Notes: generated by a model from the letters alone, not told the origin. Shown: positions 50,093 through 60,066, counted from the first letter of the stretch. The stretch: 64,000 nucleotides of DNA from JAKFDK01 sp036676195 (GCA_036676195.1 JAKFDK010000044.1:1-64000); one strand, 5' to 3'. Numbers and translations: made by a program.

Positions 50093-51457
50093 GTGCGAAC
50101 TCGGCAGCGGTGGTTGAACGGTCTCCTGACGCTGGTTTTGGCGGGTGTGCTGCTGACTCCGGCCGCCAGAGCTGCCCCCAGGCAAGAACGGTTCCTGATC
50201 GGGTACGTGTCGTCCCAGGGTGAATCGGCCGTGGTTGAAAGCGGCGGCACGGTTCGCAAACGGCATTCGATGTCCGGCGTTGTCGTGGCGGATGTGCCAC
50301 CAGACCGGGTGGCAGCCCTGCGCTCCGACCGGCGGATTGCCTTTGTGGAAGCCGACAGTGAGGTCTCTGTGCCAGGGAAACTGGGCCGGACGGGGACGAA
50401 TGCCTTCGCCTGGACCGACGGCTTCGCCTGGACCAACGGCTTTGCCTGGACCGATGCCTTCGCCTGGACCGACGCCTTCGCCTGGACTGACGCCTTCGCC
50501 TGGACTGACGCCTTCGCCTGGACTGACGCCTTCGCCTGGACTGACGCCTTCGCCTGGACCGACGCCTTCGCCTGGACCGACGCCTTCGCCTGGACCGACG
50601 CGCGGAAATGGGATGATGTGCACCGGGTGGCCACCGACTGGGGATTCCGGGCCAGTCGGGCTCAGGCCGCCTGGGAGGTCGGGGCCCGCGGCCAGGGCAT
50701 CCGGGTTGCAGTGGTCGATACTGGTGTCGATACAAAGCACCCGGACCTGGCTGTGTCCGGCGGCATCAATGTGCTCGACCCGGCCGCCGGATATCAGGAC
50801 GATAATGGCCATGGCACCCACATGGCCGGTATCATCTCCGCCCGAGACGACGGTATCGGTACAACTGGCATCGCGCCAGACGTTGAACTCTATGCCGTCA
50901 AGGTAATGGACGCCGCCGGTCACGGTTACATCTCTGATGTGGTGGCAGGGATTGAATGGGCCCTGGCTAACCACATGCAGGTGATTAACCTGAGTCTTGG
51001 CACACGGGTGCCTTCTCGGGCCCTGCAGGCCGCCATCAACCGGGCCGAACAGGCCGGCGTGCTGGTGGTCGCCGCAGCCGGGAACAATGGCAACCGGCCA
51101 GGGAAAGGAAACACCATCGACTACCCGGGCCAGTTCGATTCGGTCGTAAGCGTGGCCGTCGTGGCACCCAATCTGAGCCGGACCTACTTCTCGTCCACCG
51201 GAGCCGAGCTTGATCTGGCAGCGCCCGGGCTGGGCATCGTCAGCACCTTCCCGGGAGGAGGATACGCCATCGGCAGCGGCACGTCCCAGTCCGCAGCGCA
51301 TGTCTCCGCTATCGCGGCCCTGTATTGGTCCCGCCATCCGAACATGAACGCCAGCCAGGTGCGGGAAATGCTCCAGGGCCAGGCATTTGACCTTGGCGCT
51401 CCGGGCACCGACCCGCAGTACGGACACGGACTGCCTTATGTCCCGCTGAGCTTCTAG
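50093..51457 (+). CDS. Secreted subtilase (S8 peptidase) with hexapeptide repeat
   Basis: A 454-residue secreted serine protease. Signal peptide residues 1-27 (GLLTLVLAGVLLTPAARA), I9-like propeptide (30-100), eleven copies of a six-residue repeat (104-169), then the S8 domain with Asp209 (VVDTGVD), His240 (NGHGTH) and Ser398 (GTSQSAAHV); the Ser motif has QSAAH in place of the common MAAPH/MATPH. GTG 50093 has GGAGGG 7 nt upstream; the longer frame from 49865 runs back into the riboswitch. c-di-GMP likely controls it through that riboswitch. A signalling operon with HD-GYP-like proteins starts 28 bp later. Confidence 0.92.
   Translation: MRTRQRWLNGLLTLVLAGVLLTPAARAAPRQERFLIGYVSSQGESAVVESGGTVRKRHSMSGVVVADVPPDRVAALRSDRRIAFVEADSEVSVPGKLGRTGTNAFAWTDGFAWTNGFAWTDAFAWTDAFAWTDAFAWTDAFAWTDAFAWTDAFAWTDAFAWTDAFAWTDARKWDDVHRVATDWGFRASRAQAAWEVGARGQGIRVAVVDTGVDTKHPDLAVSGGINVLDPAAGYQDDNGHGTHMAGIISARDDGIGTTGIAPDVELYAVKVMDAAGHGYISDVVAGIEWALANHMQVINLSLGTRVPSRALQAAINRAEQAGVLVVAAAGNNGNRPGKGNTIDYPGQFDSVVSVAVVAPNLSRTYFSSTGAELDLAAPGLGIVSTFPGGGYAIGSGTSQSAAHVSAIAALYWSRHPNMNASQVREMLQGQAFDLGAPGTDPQYGHGLPYVPLSF
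50402..50599 (+). repeat. Eleven tandem 18-bp repeats coding (A/G)FAWT(D/N)
   Basis: Eleven back-to-back 18-bp units of GCCTTCGCCTGGACCGAC type, coding AFAWTD, with Gly for Ala in units 2-3 and Asn for Asp in unit 2. Units 5-8 share an ACT codon and units 9-11 share ACC, so block duplication is recent. It lies between the propeptide and the catalytic domain. Confidence 0.95.
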
Positions 51458-51485
51458 CCCCACTCAAAGAAGGGGGGGAAGGGCC

Positions 51486-53630
51486 ATGAACCGCATGGTA
51501 CAGGCATTTGCCGTGGGGGTTGGCATCCTCGGCACCCTGGTGCTGGCCATACATGGGCTGGCCCTTCCCCTGACCCTGCTGCTCCCTGATGTACCTCAGA
51601 TTCTGCTGCTGGCCGGGCTGGCCGCCGTATTTGAAGTCTACCGGGTGACCATGCCCAATGGCGTGACGTTTTCTTTCGGCCTGCTCTTTGTCTGCCTCGT
51701 GCTGGCCAATTACGGCATCGAGGCAGCCATGTGGGCTGAGGCCGCTGCCGCCCTGGCAGTGGCCTCCCGCTCCCGCCGCTGGGAACAGGCCGTTTTCAAT
51801 TTTGGACAGTACCTGCTCGCCCTGGGCGCTGCCCACTTGCTCTGGCAAGTGCTGAGCCGCTGGGGTGAGGTAACTCCGGTATTCGTCGGACTTGCCCTGA
51901 CCCTGGCCACCGTTCCCTATTTCGCCGTCAATATCGTCTTGCTGGCAGGGATTCTTACCCTGCGCACCCGCAGACCCTTCCATCTCTTATTGGCCGACAT
52001 CCTTAAGGAAGGCTATATCAGCATCTTCGGCACCGTCTCGTTCCTTTGGCCGCTGCACATCGCATACCGGCAGTCGGGGTGGATGGCGGTGACACTCTTC
52101 GCATCCACCTTGTTGGCTTTTCGCTGGGCTGTGAACAAGTACATGCAGTTAAAGCAAACACATCTGGGCATCCTGGCCAACCTGAGCGCTCTCATCGCCC
52201 GGCAAGTGGCGCTGCCTGAGCAGCATGCCCAGCAGGTTGCAGCACTGGCCCGAGCCACCGCAGAGGGCATGAAGCTGCCCGTCGAGACAGCCGACCTCCT
52301 CTATGCCGCCGGTCTCCTCCATGACATCGGCGAAGTCGAATTGGACCCACATGTGATCGCGGTGGCCAGCAGGGGCGGTATTCTGTCCCTGACCGATCAG
52401 GATGCCTTTCAGCGCCATCCCACTTTGGGCGCCGATCGGATCATGAAGATTCCCGGTATGGCCGAGGTTGCAACCTGGGTGCGCCTCCACCATGAGTTGT
52501 GGGACGGTTCCGGTTACCCGCAGGGCCTGCGGGGCGAGCAGTGCTCCCTGCCTGCCCGCATCCTGGCGGCCGCCGAGTTTGTCGAATCCACCCAGGGGGA
52601 ATTGGCTGACAAAGTGGCCATCATCCAGGCGGCAGCAGGCAAGCAAATCGATCCCAAAGTGGCCGTTGCCCTGGAGTCGGCGCTGCACCGCTGCGAAACG
52701 CCGGAGCGGCTGGGCGACACCCTCCTGGCCATGCCGGCCATTCGGGAACTGCATGCTCAGGTTATACAGGCGGCTCGAAATTCCCGCACTCTGGAGTCCC
52801 TGGGTGTGGCACATTTCTACCACCTTGAACACGGCCAGATCTTAGCCTTGTCACCCGGCCATCCCAACCCGCTGACCTGCGACCAGTTGCAGGCATTGGC
52901 CGCCAGGGCAGCAAAGACCGGCCAGCCAGTACGTGAACAGCTCCCCGTACGGGACCGCCTGCTCGACGTCTTTTCCTTTCCCACCGGTCCAGACCAGGCT
53001 TCGGTGATTGCCTTTGATGTCACCGAGGTGGTGGGCCACGAACTGGGCGAGTACCGCCGGATCCTGGGTGCATATCGGGATGTCCTGGCTGTGGCCACCC
53101 GCGGGCGCTTCCTCCTCGTCGATGCCAATGACTGCGCGGCCCTGCTGGCGGAAGGCCAGTGCTGCGGTACAGTCGACCTGACGACGCCGCGGGATGGTCA
53201 GCAAGCCCGGCGCCTGGTTCGCCAGGTGGGCCGGGATACCGGTCTGACGGATACGCAGGTTTTTGGGTTGACGCTGTGCGCATCGGAAACGCTCACCAAC
53301 GTGTTTAAACATGCCGGCCGCGGCCGATTGGAAATTCGGCGCAGCGGGGACGCTTTACGGGTTATCGTAACTGACCACGGTGGGGGGATTCCCCTCGATA
53401 TACTCCCCCGGGCGGTTCTGGACGATGGATTCTCAACCCAGGTCTCCCTCGGCAAAGGGTTCCATGTCCTTCTCAAGTACGCAAACCGCCTTCTGGTTTG
53501 CACCACACCGACCGGAACTACCGTGGTGGCGGAAATGGGTGTCCCACCTGCTACGGCGGACGTGACTGATCCTCAGTGTTCATCCACGGCCACAACGGAC
53601 CACCGAACGCAGACCGCAGCAACAGGTTAA
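51486..53630 (+). CDS. Membrane protein with degenerate HD-GYP and RsbW-like ATPase domains (1)
   Basis: A 714-residue protein. Residues 1-215 have seven to eight membrane helices (MASE-like sensor); 225-400 are an HD-GYP domain; 400-550 a PAS-like linker; 560-690 a HATPase domain of the anti-sigma kinase type, with SETLTNVFKHAG (N box) and VTDHGGGIP (G1). In the HD-GYP part HDIGE replaces HDIGK and the metal-binding Asp of ADxxDAL is Glu (AAEFVEST), while HHELWDGSGYP is intact, so it may bind rather than cut c-di-GMP. The kinase would phosphorylate the STAS protein encoded next. Confidence 0.85.
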   Translation: MNRMVQAFAVGVGILGTLVLAIHGLALPLTLLLPDVPQILLLAGLAAVFEVYRVTMPNGVTFSFGLLFVCLVLANYGIEAAMWAEAAAALAVASRSRRWEQAVFNFGQYLLALGAAHLLWQVLSRWGEVTPVFVGLALTLATVPYFAVNIVLLAGILTLRTRRPFHLLLADILKEGYISIFGTVSFLWPLHIAYRQSGWMAVTLFASTLLAFRWAVNKYMQLKQTHLGILANLSALIARQVALPEQHAQQVAALARATAEGMKLPVETADLLYAAGLLHDIGEVELDPHVIAVASRGGILSLTDQDAFQRHPTLGADRIMKIPGMAEVATWVRLHHELWDGSGYPQGLRGEQCSLPARILAAAEFVESTQGELADKVAIIQAAAGKQIDPKVAVALESALHRCETPERLGDTLLAMPAIRELHAQVIQAARNSRTLESLGVAHFYHLEHGQILALSPGHPNPLTCDQLQALAARAAKTGQPVREQLPVRDRLLDVFSFPTGPDQASVIAFDVTEVVGHELGEYRRILGAYRDVLAVATRGRFLLVDANDCAALLAEGQCCGTVDLTTPRDGQQARRLVRQVGRDTGLTDTQVFGLTLCASETLTNVFKHAGRGRLEIRRSGDALRVIVTDHGGGIPLDILPRAVLDDGFSTQVSLGKGFHVLLKYANRLLVCTTPTGTTVVAEMGVPPATADVTDPQCSSTATTDHRTQTAATG

Positions 53631-53650
53631 CGGAAAGTGGGGGGCACGCT

Positions 53651-53953
53651 ATGCTGGACGTTCACACTCGATACGAGGGGCACCAACTCAGGATTACGTT
53701 GGCGGGAGAACTGGTTCTGGAGACTGCCGGTGATCTGCACGCGGAACTGGCGACCGTGCCGGCGCACGTAAGCGGCATTACCCTGGATTGCCAACAACTC
53801 ACGTTCCTTGATTCCACCGGAGTGTCGGCTCTGCTGCGCCTGGTCCGGATTTGCAAGGAACGCGGTGCCACGCTGGATATCGCCGGTGTACAGTCCGACT
53901 TGCATGACGCCCTGGACGTCATGGGCTTCTTCGATCTGTTGCCCCCGAAGTGA
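53651..53953 (+). CDS. STAS-domain anti-sigma factor antagonist (1)
   Basis: A 100-residue SpoIIAA/RsbV-like protein. The phosphorylatable Ser is in FLDSTGVSALL. ATG 53651 follows the HD-GYP/HATPase gene by 20 bp. Its partner kinase is the HATPase domain upstream and its phosphatase the PP2C protein downstream, so the three genes form one partner-switching unit. Confidence 0.9.
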   Translation: MLDVHTRYEGHQLRITLAGELVLETAGDLHAELATVPAHVSGITLDCQQLTFLDSTGVSALLRLVRICKERGATLDIAGVQSDLHDALDVMGFFDLLPPK

Positions 53954-53984
53954 CAGCGATGGTGCCCACCACGGAGGGAAATGG

Positions 53985-54860
53985 ATGAAACCTTCACGCC
54001 CACCGCGGGCTCCCCGCATCCCCTCCCCCCGGGCTCTCTGGGAGACAGAAATGGAAACAGCCGCGCAGGTGCAAACCCGGCTGCTGGCGGGACCCGTACC
54101 CAAGTGCGACTGTTACGCCGCTGCAGCCACCTGTATCCCGGCCGGCATCATCGGCGGCGACTATTATGATTTCCTGCCCCGGGCGGACCACCGCCTGCGG
54201 GTGGTCGTGGCCGACGTGGTGGGTAAAGGGGTAGGTGCGGCACTGGTATTGGTGATGGTGCGTACAGCCGTCCGCACCCTGTCCCCTGGTTATGACCGCC
54301 CGGCTGATCTGCTGACCGGGCTGAACCGGCTCCTGGTCGCCGACCTCCAGACCCTGGACGCCTATGTCACCCTGGCCTGCGCCGACTTTGACTTTCACGC
54401 CCGCCGGTTAGCGGTTGCGTGCGCCGGACATCCGAGTCCTCTGCAGGTCCGCCACCAAGCGGGAGTGGAACAGTTGCGCATCCGGGGTGCCATGCTCGGT
54501 GTTGCTGCAGACAGCGCGTATACCCAGGTTGAAACATCCTTATTGCCCCAGGACCTGGTGGTTCTCTACACCGACGGGGTTACAGAAGCCCGTAATGCAC
54601 ACGGTCAGTTACTCACTGTGAGCGGACTGACGCAGATCTTGGAGTCATCCACAGCCAGCACGCCGGTTCAGGTCCAAAGTGACGTCATAGCCCGAGTCCA
54701 CTCCTTTGCCGGCGCCAATCCCCTGCGTGATGACCTCACCCTCGCACTGGTTCAGGTGCTGTTGCCGGGGCCGTGTGGGGCGGGCCCCTCCTCAGGAACG
54801 ACGCTGGTCGCCTCTCCGAGGGGGATTGCAATATGTTCAGACGCTGGCTCTTTCGGCTGA
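53985..54860 (+). CDS. PP2C-family serine phosphatase (SpoIIE/RsbU-like, soluble)
   Basis: A 291-residue phosphatase that lacks a membrane or sensor domain except for a short basic N-terminus. Metal-binding motifs: GGDYYDF (near 57), VADVVGKGVGAAL, YTDGVTEARN and RDDLTL. It should dephosphorylate the STAS antagonist. ATG 53985 is preceded by GGAGGG. The 3' end overlaps the next gene by 28 nt in another frame. Confidence 0.9.
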   Translation: MKPSRPPRAPRIPSPRALWETEMETAAQVQTRLLAGPVPKCDCYAAAATCIPAGIIGGDYYDFLPRADHRLRVVVADVVGKGVGAALVLVMVRTAVRTLSPGYDRPADLLTGLNRLLVADLQTLDAYVTLACADFDFHARRLAVACAGHPSPLQVRHQAGVEQLRIRGAMLGVAADSAYTQVETSLLPQDLVVLYTDGVTEARNAHGQLLTVSGLTQILESSTASTPVQVQSDVIARVHSFAGANPLRDDLTLALVQVLLPGPCGAGPSSGTTLVASPRGIAICSDAGSFG

Positions 54861-56875
54861 CCGGAATCCTTCTGATCACAGGCGCCCTGCTCATTGCCAA
54901 AGAGTACCCGTTGACCCACGCAGACTGGCTGCGCCTGTCGCCGTTTATCATCCTTGGTATCTTGTCGGAGGTGTTGCCACTCATCCTTCCGAATGGTACC
55001 GAGTTATCGCTGGCACCGGCAGTGATTTTTGCCAGTATGCTGGTATCCGACCCCCTGGTAGGTCCCTGGGTCACGGTCCCGGTATTGGTGGCCTCCTCCC
55101 TTTACCGGCGTCACCTGGCCACCTGGTCGGCGCTGTATCACCTGGGCCGACATGCCCTGGCGGCTGCACTGGCTGGTTTGCTAACCGACCGGCTGGTCAC
55201 TCCCGGCCAATCTATGGCACTGGTTTTCTCTGAGCGTGTAGTGAGCATGGCGCTGATCATCGCGCTGACTGACATGCTCGCTGAAGTGTGGCACAACTAT
55301 CTCGTGACCGGATCATTCCCCCGGGCGCGGCTCAGGGCAGAAATAATAGGCTTTGCCGCTACCCATCTCTACTCCCTTGGTGCGGCCGTCGCCATTGGTT
55401 TGGGTTACTTAAGGGCGGGGACCCTGCCGCTGGTTATCCTGGCCGCCGCGCTCTGGTGGTCACGGCATCTGGCCGGCCTGCTCCTGAAGGCCAAACGCAG
55501 TCACCGGGTCGTGCTCGCCACAGTGGTCCATAGCCTTGGAGAAAGGGTGGGCCACCCGGACTCCCACGCTGCCGAAGCCGGGCAACTGGCGCGGATGGTG
55601 GCCAGGCAGCTCAGGCTGAGTGAACCGCAACAGGAAATGGCGGAGACGGCAGGACTGTTGCACGACATCGGCGAGGCCCACGTGCCGGTTGCCATTATCC
55701 GCAAGGTCTATTCGGGAAAGGTGCTGACTCTGCAGGAGGCCAGGGAATACCAGAACCATGTGAAGTACGGGCACCATATGCTCCGCCATACTCAGATGCT
55801 TCCCATGGTTGCGCAGGCGATCTTGCACCACCATGAGCGGTGGGACGGGTCCGGGTATCCCGGCGCCCTCTCCGGTACGGACATTCCGCTGCTGGCCCGC
55901 ATTATCGGCGGCGTGGAAGCCTACTTGATGGCCTGTACCCAGAAAGACACCCCGGACAGGCTGCTGAACAGGTTATCCGGCACCAGCATCGACCCGGCGG
56001 TAGCCGCTGCGCTGCGTGAGGTCATCCCTACCCTGAAACCGCTGCCTACGCCGGCGTCCAGCCCGGTTGCCCCGCAGGAGCCGTCCGCTATACTGGACTG
56101 TATTGACATTTCCCAGGTACTGCTGTGGTCTGCCGATACCCCGCAGGACCCGCTGCAACTGGCCAACTGGCCTGTGCCCATGCGTCTGACCCATAAACTG
56201 TGCCAGCAGGTCCGGCGCCGGTCGGAACCGTGCCACAAGGTGGTTCGCCACCATGGCAAGTGGCTGCACCTGCAGGCCATTCCGGCCGGTACAACCATCG
56301 TTACCGTAGCCACCGATGTATCTGCCCTGGCGGCCCTGGAGGGTGAACTTCGCCTGGCGGCGCTCCGAGCCTACCGGGAGTTGCTGCCCCACGCCACCGG
56401 GGCCAAGGTGTACCTGCTGCTCAGCCATGAGGTACCGGCCATGCTGGCCGAAGGGGAACTACTGAGCACACACGGGTTGAATATCCTGACCGATCTGGCG
56501 GCTGTACGCCGAATTACCGGAGAGGTGATGGCCCCTCTTGGCCTGCCCCCGCGTCGCTGTCTGTCCACCAACCTGGCCGTGAGTGAAGCCAGTACCAATG
56601 TGTTCAAGCATGCGGGACAGGGCCAATTTGCCGTACGGCGGACCAGCCTCGGATTACGCTTCATCATCACCGATTCCGGACCAGGTATCCCCATGGGAAA
56701 TTTGCCCAAGGTGCTGCTGCAACCCGGTTTCTCCACCCAGGTTTCCCTGGGACGGGGGTTTTCGGTTATTCAGCAGAACATGGATCGGATCTACCTGGCG
56801 ACCGATTCCCACGGTACCACGCTCCTGTTGGACCTGTATCTGCCAGCCCTGGACACACGGTGCAGTTCCAATTAG
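54833..56875 (+). CDS. Membrane protein with degenerate HD-GYP and RsbW-like ATPase domains (2)
   Basis: A 680-residue paralogue of the protein at 51486 with the same order: seven membrane helices (1-215), HD-GYP (230-400), linker, HATPase (540-675; SEASTNVFKHAG and ITDSGPGIP). HD-GYP again has HDIGE for HDIGK and Glu for the metal Asp (GGVEAYLMA), with HHHERWDGSGYP intact. ATG 54833 has GAGGGGG 8 nt upstream and lies inside the end of the phosphatase gene. The two paralogues are clearly divergent, so they probably respond to different signals. Confidence 0.85.
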   Translation: MFRRWLFRLTGILLITGALLIAKEYPLTHADWLRLSPFIILGILSEVLPLILPNGTELSLAPAVIFASMLVSDPLVGPWVTVPVLVASSLYRRHLATWSALYHLGRHALAAALAGLLTDRLVTPGQSMALVFSERVVSMALIIALTDMLAEVWHNYLVTGSFPRARLRAEIIGFAATHLYSLGAAVAIGLGYLRAGTLPLVILAAALWWSRHLAGLLLKAKRSHRVVLATVVHSLGERVGHPDSHAAEAGQLARMVARQLRLSEPQQEMAETAGLLHDIGEAHVPVAIIRKVYSGKVLTLQEAREYQNHVKYGHHMLRHTQMLPMVAQAILHHHERWDGSGYPGALSGTDIPLLARIIGGVEAYLMACTQKDTPDRLLNRLSGTSIDPAVAAALREVIPTLKPLPTPASSPVAPQEPSAILDCIDISQVLLWSADTPQDPLQLANWPVPMRLTHKLCQQVRRRSEPCHKVVRHHGKWLHLQAIPAGTTIVTVATDVSALAALEGELRLAALRAYRELLPHATGAKVYLLLSHEVPAMLAEGELLSTHGLNILTDLAAVRRITGEVMAPLGLPPRRCLSTNLAVSEASTNVFKHAGQGQFAVRRTSLGLRFIITDSGPGIPMGNLPKVLLQPGFSTQVSLGRGFSVIQQNMDRIYLATDSHGTTLLLDLYLPALDTRCSSN

Positions 56876-56936
56876 GTGCCTGGACGGCGGGTCTTGCCCG
56901 GCAAGGGCGATATTTGCACAGGACGGGGGGACAAGC

Positions 56937-58400
56937 ATGGGCAGCAGAATAGGTTCTCAACTGGCCGACAAATGGGCCACTGCCCGCGCCGCCGCCGGCA
57001 CCCTGTTGACCCGCAGTCACCGCCTGTACCTGATTGTAGTGGTACTGGCACTGGTTGGCCAGGTGGCCGTGTCCGACTGGTTGGTTAAGCCACACGTGGG
57101 TATCAGCGCCTGGGTCATATGGGTAGCCGCTGTGGTCATCGCTCTGTCGCCCTTGCTGCAGAACCGCTATGGTCTGAGAGCCTGGTTTACGCTGCTCGTC
57201 ACCGCCATTCTATTGACACTGGGCCACTTCACGGTCGCGGTCATCGCCAACCTGGTGATAGGACTCCTTACCCCACCCAACCCCAAGGCCCGAATCAATC
57301 ATCCGGGCATGTACCTGGTGCTGCGCCAGTCCTTGTTCTGGTGCGCAGCCTGGGCATTTCTCCTGCTGCCTCCCGAACCCGGTTCCCTGATTTTCATGGG
57401 GGTTACGGTTCTGGGGGTCAGGTTGTTAAAATACGGATGGCGCAGCGACTGGCGCATCCTGTTTGACAATGGGTCGCTGGGACTGGTGGATGTTCTGACC
57501 GGAGCTGTCGCCATCCACTCATTCCATCTGCTTGAATGGTTTCATTTCCTGGTTCTTGCCACCACCCATGTGGCCTATCGGGTGTTACTGACGCAATATG
57601 TCTCTACCACCGAAGAAGCCCGGGCGCGCTGGGAACGGGAACTCCGCCTGGCGAAGGTCGTCCAGTCTAATTTGAACGGTTGTATCCCGGTGATTCAGCC
57701 GGGGTTCGAGGCATTCGGTGCCACCTATCCCGCGGCCGACGTCGGCGGCGATTATGTCGATGTGATTCCGTTGGATGATCATCGCATCGTGATGGTGCTG
57801 GGCGATGTGATGGGCAAGGGCCTGCCGGCCGCCCTGCTTATGGTGCTCCTGCGTGGGGTGGTTCGCCATCACCTTGCACACGAGTCACGCCCCGGTCCGC
57901 TTCTGACTGCAGTCAACAGCGCCCTCTATCAGGACTTTTCCGCCGTTGACTCCTTTGCCACCCTCGGCTGTGCGCTGGTCGACATCCGCCGCGGGACAGT
58001 GACCTTTGCCAGTGCCGGTCAGGGGCCGTTAACCTGGGTGCCGCCCCAGGGTGATGCCGTGGAAATCGTGGCCAAGGGTCCGCCATTGGGCCTGCGCCTG
58101 GAGAGCGTTTATACGGATGTGGAGTGGCGCGTGCAGACAGATGACCTGTTGTTTATGGCCAGCGATGGTGTGACCGATGCCCCCAACCGGCAGGGACAAC
58201 GCTACGGACGGGCACGGCTGCGTTCAGTCGTGACCGGGAGCCGCCTGCTTCCTCTGCTGGCCCTGCCGGAACTCATCGCCCAGGACGTGTTGCACTTTGC
58301 CGACAGCCAGTCCAGAGATGACCTGAGTCTGGCCAGCCTGCGGGTCCGCAAAATCATGCATGAGACTGCTGCACTGGGGAGGGAACAGGCAAATGGATAG
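56937..58400 (+). CDS. Membrane PP2C-family phosphatase (SpoIIE/RsbU-like)
   Basis: A 487-residue protein with seven to eight membrane helices (residues 25-215), a short coiled coil (RARWERELRLAKVVQSNL) and a PP2C domain (240-480) with GGDYVDV, GDVMGKGLPAAL, ASDGVTDAPN and RDDLSL. It is the second phosphatase of the cluster, likely acting on the STAS protein at 60067. ATG 56937 has GGGGGG 6 nt upstream. Overlaps the next gene by 8 nt. Confidence 0.88.
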   Translation: MGSRIGSQLADKWATARAAAGTLLTRSHRLYLIVVVLALVGQVAVSDWLVKPHVGISAWVIWVAAVVIALSPLLQNRYGLRAWFTLLVTAILLTLGHFTVAVIANLVIGLLTPPNPKARINHPGMYLVLRQSLFWCAAWAFLLLPPEPGSLIFMGVTVLGVRLLKYGWRSDWRILFDNGSLGLVDVLTGAVAIHSFHLLEWFHFLVLATTHVAYRVLLTQYVSTTEEARARWERELRLAKVVQSNLNGCIPVIQPGFEAFGATYPAADVGGDYVDVIPLDDHRIVMVLGDVMGKGLPAALLMVLLRGVVRHHLAHESRPGPLLTAVNSALYQDFSAVDSFATLGCALVDIRRGTVTFASAGQGPLTWVPPQGDAVEIVAKGPPLGLRLESVYTDVEWRVQTDDLLFMASDGVTDAPNRQGQRYGRARLRSVVTGSRLLPLLALPELIAQDVLHFADSQSRDDLSLASLRVRKIMHETAALGREQANG

Positions 58401-60048
58401 CTCGGCGGTTCTACCCAAGGGATGCATTGGGTGGCAAGGTGGGCAGGTGGTCGCCTATCCGCCGGATCCCGACGGCACCCCGGCCACGCTCTGGCCAGGC
58501 GATGGAATTGAAGTCCGGGTCGACGGTAAGGTCATTACCGAGCCAACGCCTATCTATGGCATGGAGCAGATTGATGTTAGAATTATAAAGCGACTCCTGT
58601 TTTCGGATATGGCACGCGTATGGGTGGACACTGGCGGCACAGTAGCCTTTCTACAGGTCAACCCCATGGGACGGCTGGAAGTGGCGGATCATCCCCCGTC
58701 CGCAGAATGGAAGCCCCGACTCGTCCGCCGGCTAGGTACCAGCCTGACACCGGCACAGGTGGAGGCAGAGTTGCGACGGATCGGAGTAGTGACCGGTATG
58801 TACGCGGACGCAGTTCAGGCGGCCCTGCAGGAAGCCGATGGCGGGCCGATACCCATTACCAGGGCTGTCGAGGCGTTACAGCCTGTGCCGGGCCGCGTGG
58901 AGTGGTTGCCGGAAATCCTCGGTGCGGTGCAATCACACCTGGAATCGCCTGCATCCAGCCTGGTCATCCGGGTCAGTCCAGGACAGGCGTTTGCCCGCAT
59001 CATTCCGCCAGTCCCCGGTCAGCCAGGCACCAGCGTAACCGGTGCCCCTCTGGACCCGCAACCTACACCCGCCTTTTCCGTTGTGCTGGCCCCCCTGGCA
59101 GTGGAAAAAGACACCGATAATCTACTGGTAGCCAAGCAGCCTGGGCGCCCGGTGGTCCTGGAGCACAAGGGGACCTGGGCAGTGGCGCTGATCCAGTGCG
59201 AGCTGCTGGATCGGGATGTAACCGATTCGATCCGCACCGCCAACGACCTGATTGTCTATGGTAGCGTTGTTGATGGTGCAACAATCGAGGTTGGTGGTAA
59301 TCTGTTTGTCCAAGGGAATATGGTTCGGGCCACCGTCAGGGCCGGAGGCAGCATCACGGTCCGCGGCAACGTGCTCTGGTGCAACCTGCAGGCGGGGCAG
59401 CCCAGCCAGGCAGTCCAGGACTTTGTTGGCCACTGGACAGCTCTGGCCGACGGGATCGAACGAGTACTGGCCATCTGCCGGCAACTGCAGAGTTTGCCCG
59501 CCTTTCAAACTGCTGATTTGCAATATCATGGCTGGGGCTCCATCTTGCCCATGCTGGTGAAACGCCATGCCGCCAGGTTACCTGACCTGGCCAGGCAGCT
59601 AGCCGCTCAGGACCTGCCCCCGCTCATCAGAAAGGGCTTGTTAGTGCTGGCCACCGAGGCAGTGCTGAGCCAGGTTCACCGCCTTGAATTCCTGATCGCG
59701 TTACACGAAGAGATCACGCGCTTTCAGTTGCTGATCAGGGCCGTGTCGGCGCTGCCCGGTGATATCTGCACCGATTTCGCCGATCACAGCCGTCTGTCCG
59801 CCTCCCGGGATATCCTGCTAACCGGACGTGGAGCCTTTATGTGCAAACTGCAGGCCGGAGGCCGGATTGCCGCCCGCAAGGCCATCATCGGCGGTCAAAC
59901 AGCCGGGATGCAACTTGCAGCGGCTGAACTGGGAAACTCGGCATCCGTAAAGACGCTGGTCGGGGTGCGGCCCGGCGCTTTGAACTGCCCGGTCATTCAC
60001 CCGGGATGCGAGATTATCAACTCGCCCGCCGCGCTGGCCGACATCTAA
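58393..60048 (+). CDS. FapA/DUF342-like protein
   Basis: A 551-residue soluble protein of the FapA type. The central beta-helix region (residues 280-345) shows the strand repeats DLIVYGSVVDGATIEVGGN and RATVRAGGSITVRGNV, and the C-terminal part ARKAIIGGQTAGMQLAA is characteristic of DUF342. A helical insertion of about 150 residues lies inside the beta-helix. FapA proteins occur with sporulation and polar-localisation genes; their biochemical activity is not established. Start ATG 58393 overlaps the phosphatase gene. The family often sits beside signalling proteins. Confidence 0.8.
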   Translation: MDSSAVLPKGCIGWQGGQVVAYPPDPDGTPATLWPGDGIEVRVDGKVITEPTPIYGMEQIDVRIIKRLLFSDMARVWVDTGGTVAFLQVNPMGRLEVADHPPSAEWKPRLVRRLGTSLTPAQVEAELRRIGVVTGMYADAVQAALQEADGGPIPITRAVEALQPVPGRVEWLPEILGAVQSHLESPASSLVIRVSPGQAFARIIPPVPGQPGTSVTGAPLDPQPTPAFSVVLAPLAVEKDTDNLLVAKQPGRPVVLEHKGTWAVALIQCELLDRDVTDSIRTANDLIVYGSVVDGATIEVGGNLFVQGNMVRATVRAGGSITVRGNVLWCNLQAGQPSQAVQDFVGHWTALADGIERVLAICRQLQSLPAFQTADLQYHGWGSILPMLVKRHAARLPDLARQLAAQDLPPLIRKGLLVLATEAVLSQVHRLEFLIALHEEITRFQLLIRAVSALPGDICTDFADHSRLSASRDILLTGRGAFMCKLQAGGRIAARKAIIGGQTAGMQLAAAELGNSASVKTLVGVRPGALNCPVIHPGCEIINSPAALADI

Positions 60049-60066
60049 GCAAGGAGGAATGTGGCC

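Noticed and set aside
50402..50599. CRISPR-like array
   Set aside because: The 18-bp units are directly adjacent without spacers and stay in frame inside a protease gene.
49742..51463. A 573-residue minus-strand frame with Gly-Pro-Gly-Glu repeats opposite the subtilase
   Set aside because: The repeats are the complement of the AFAWTD repeat of the real gene, and the frame covers the riboswitch in antisense.
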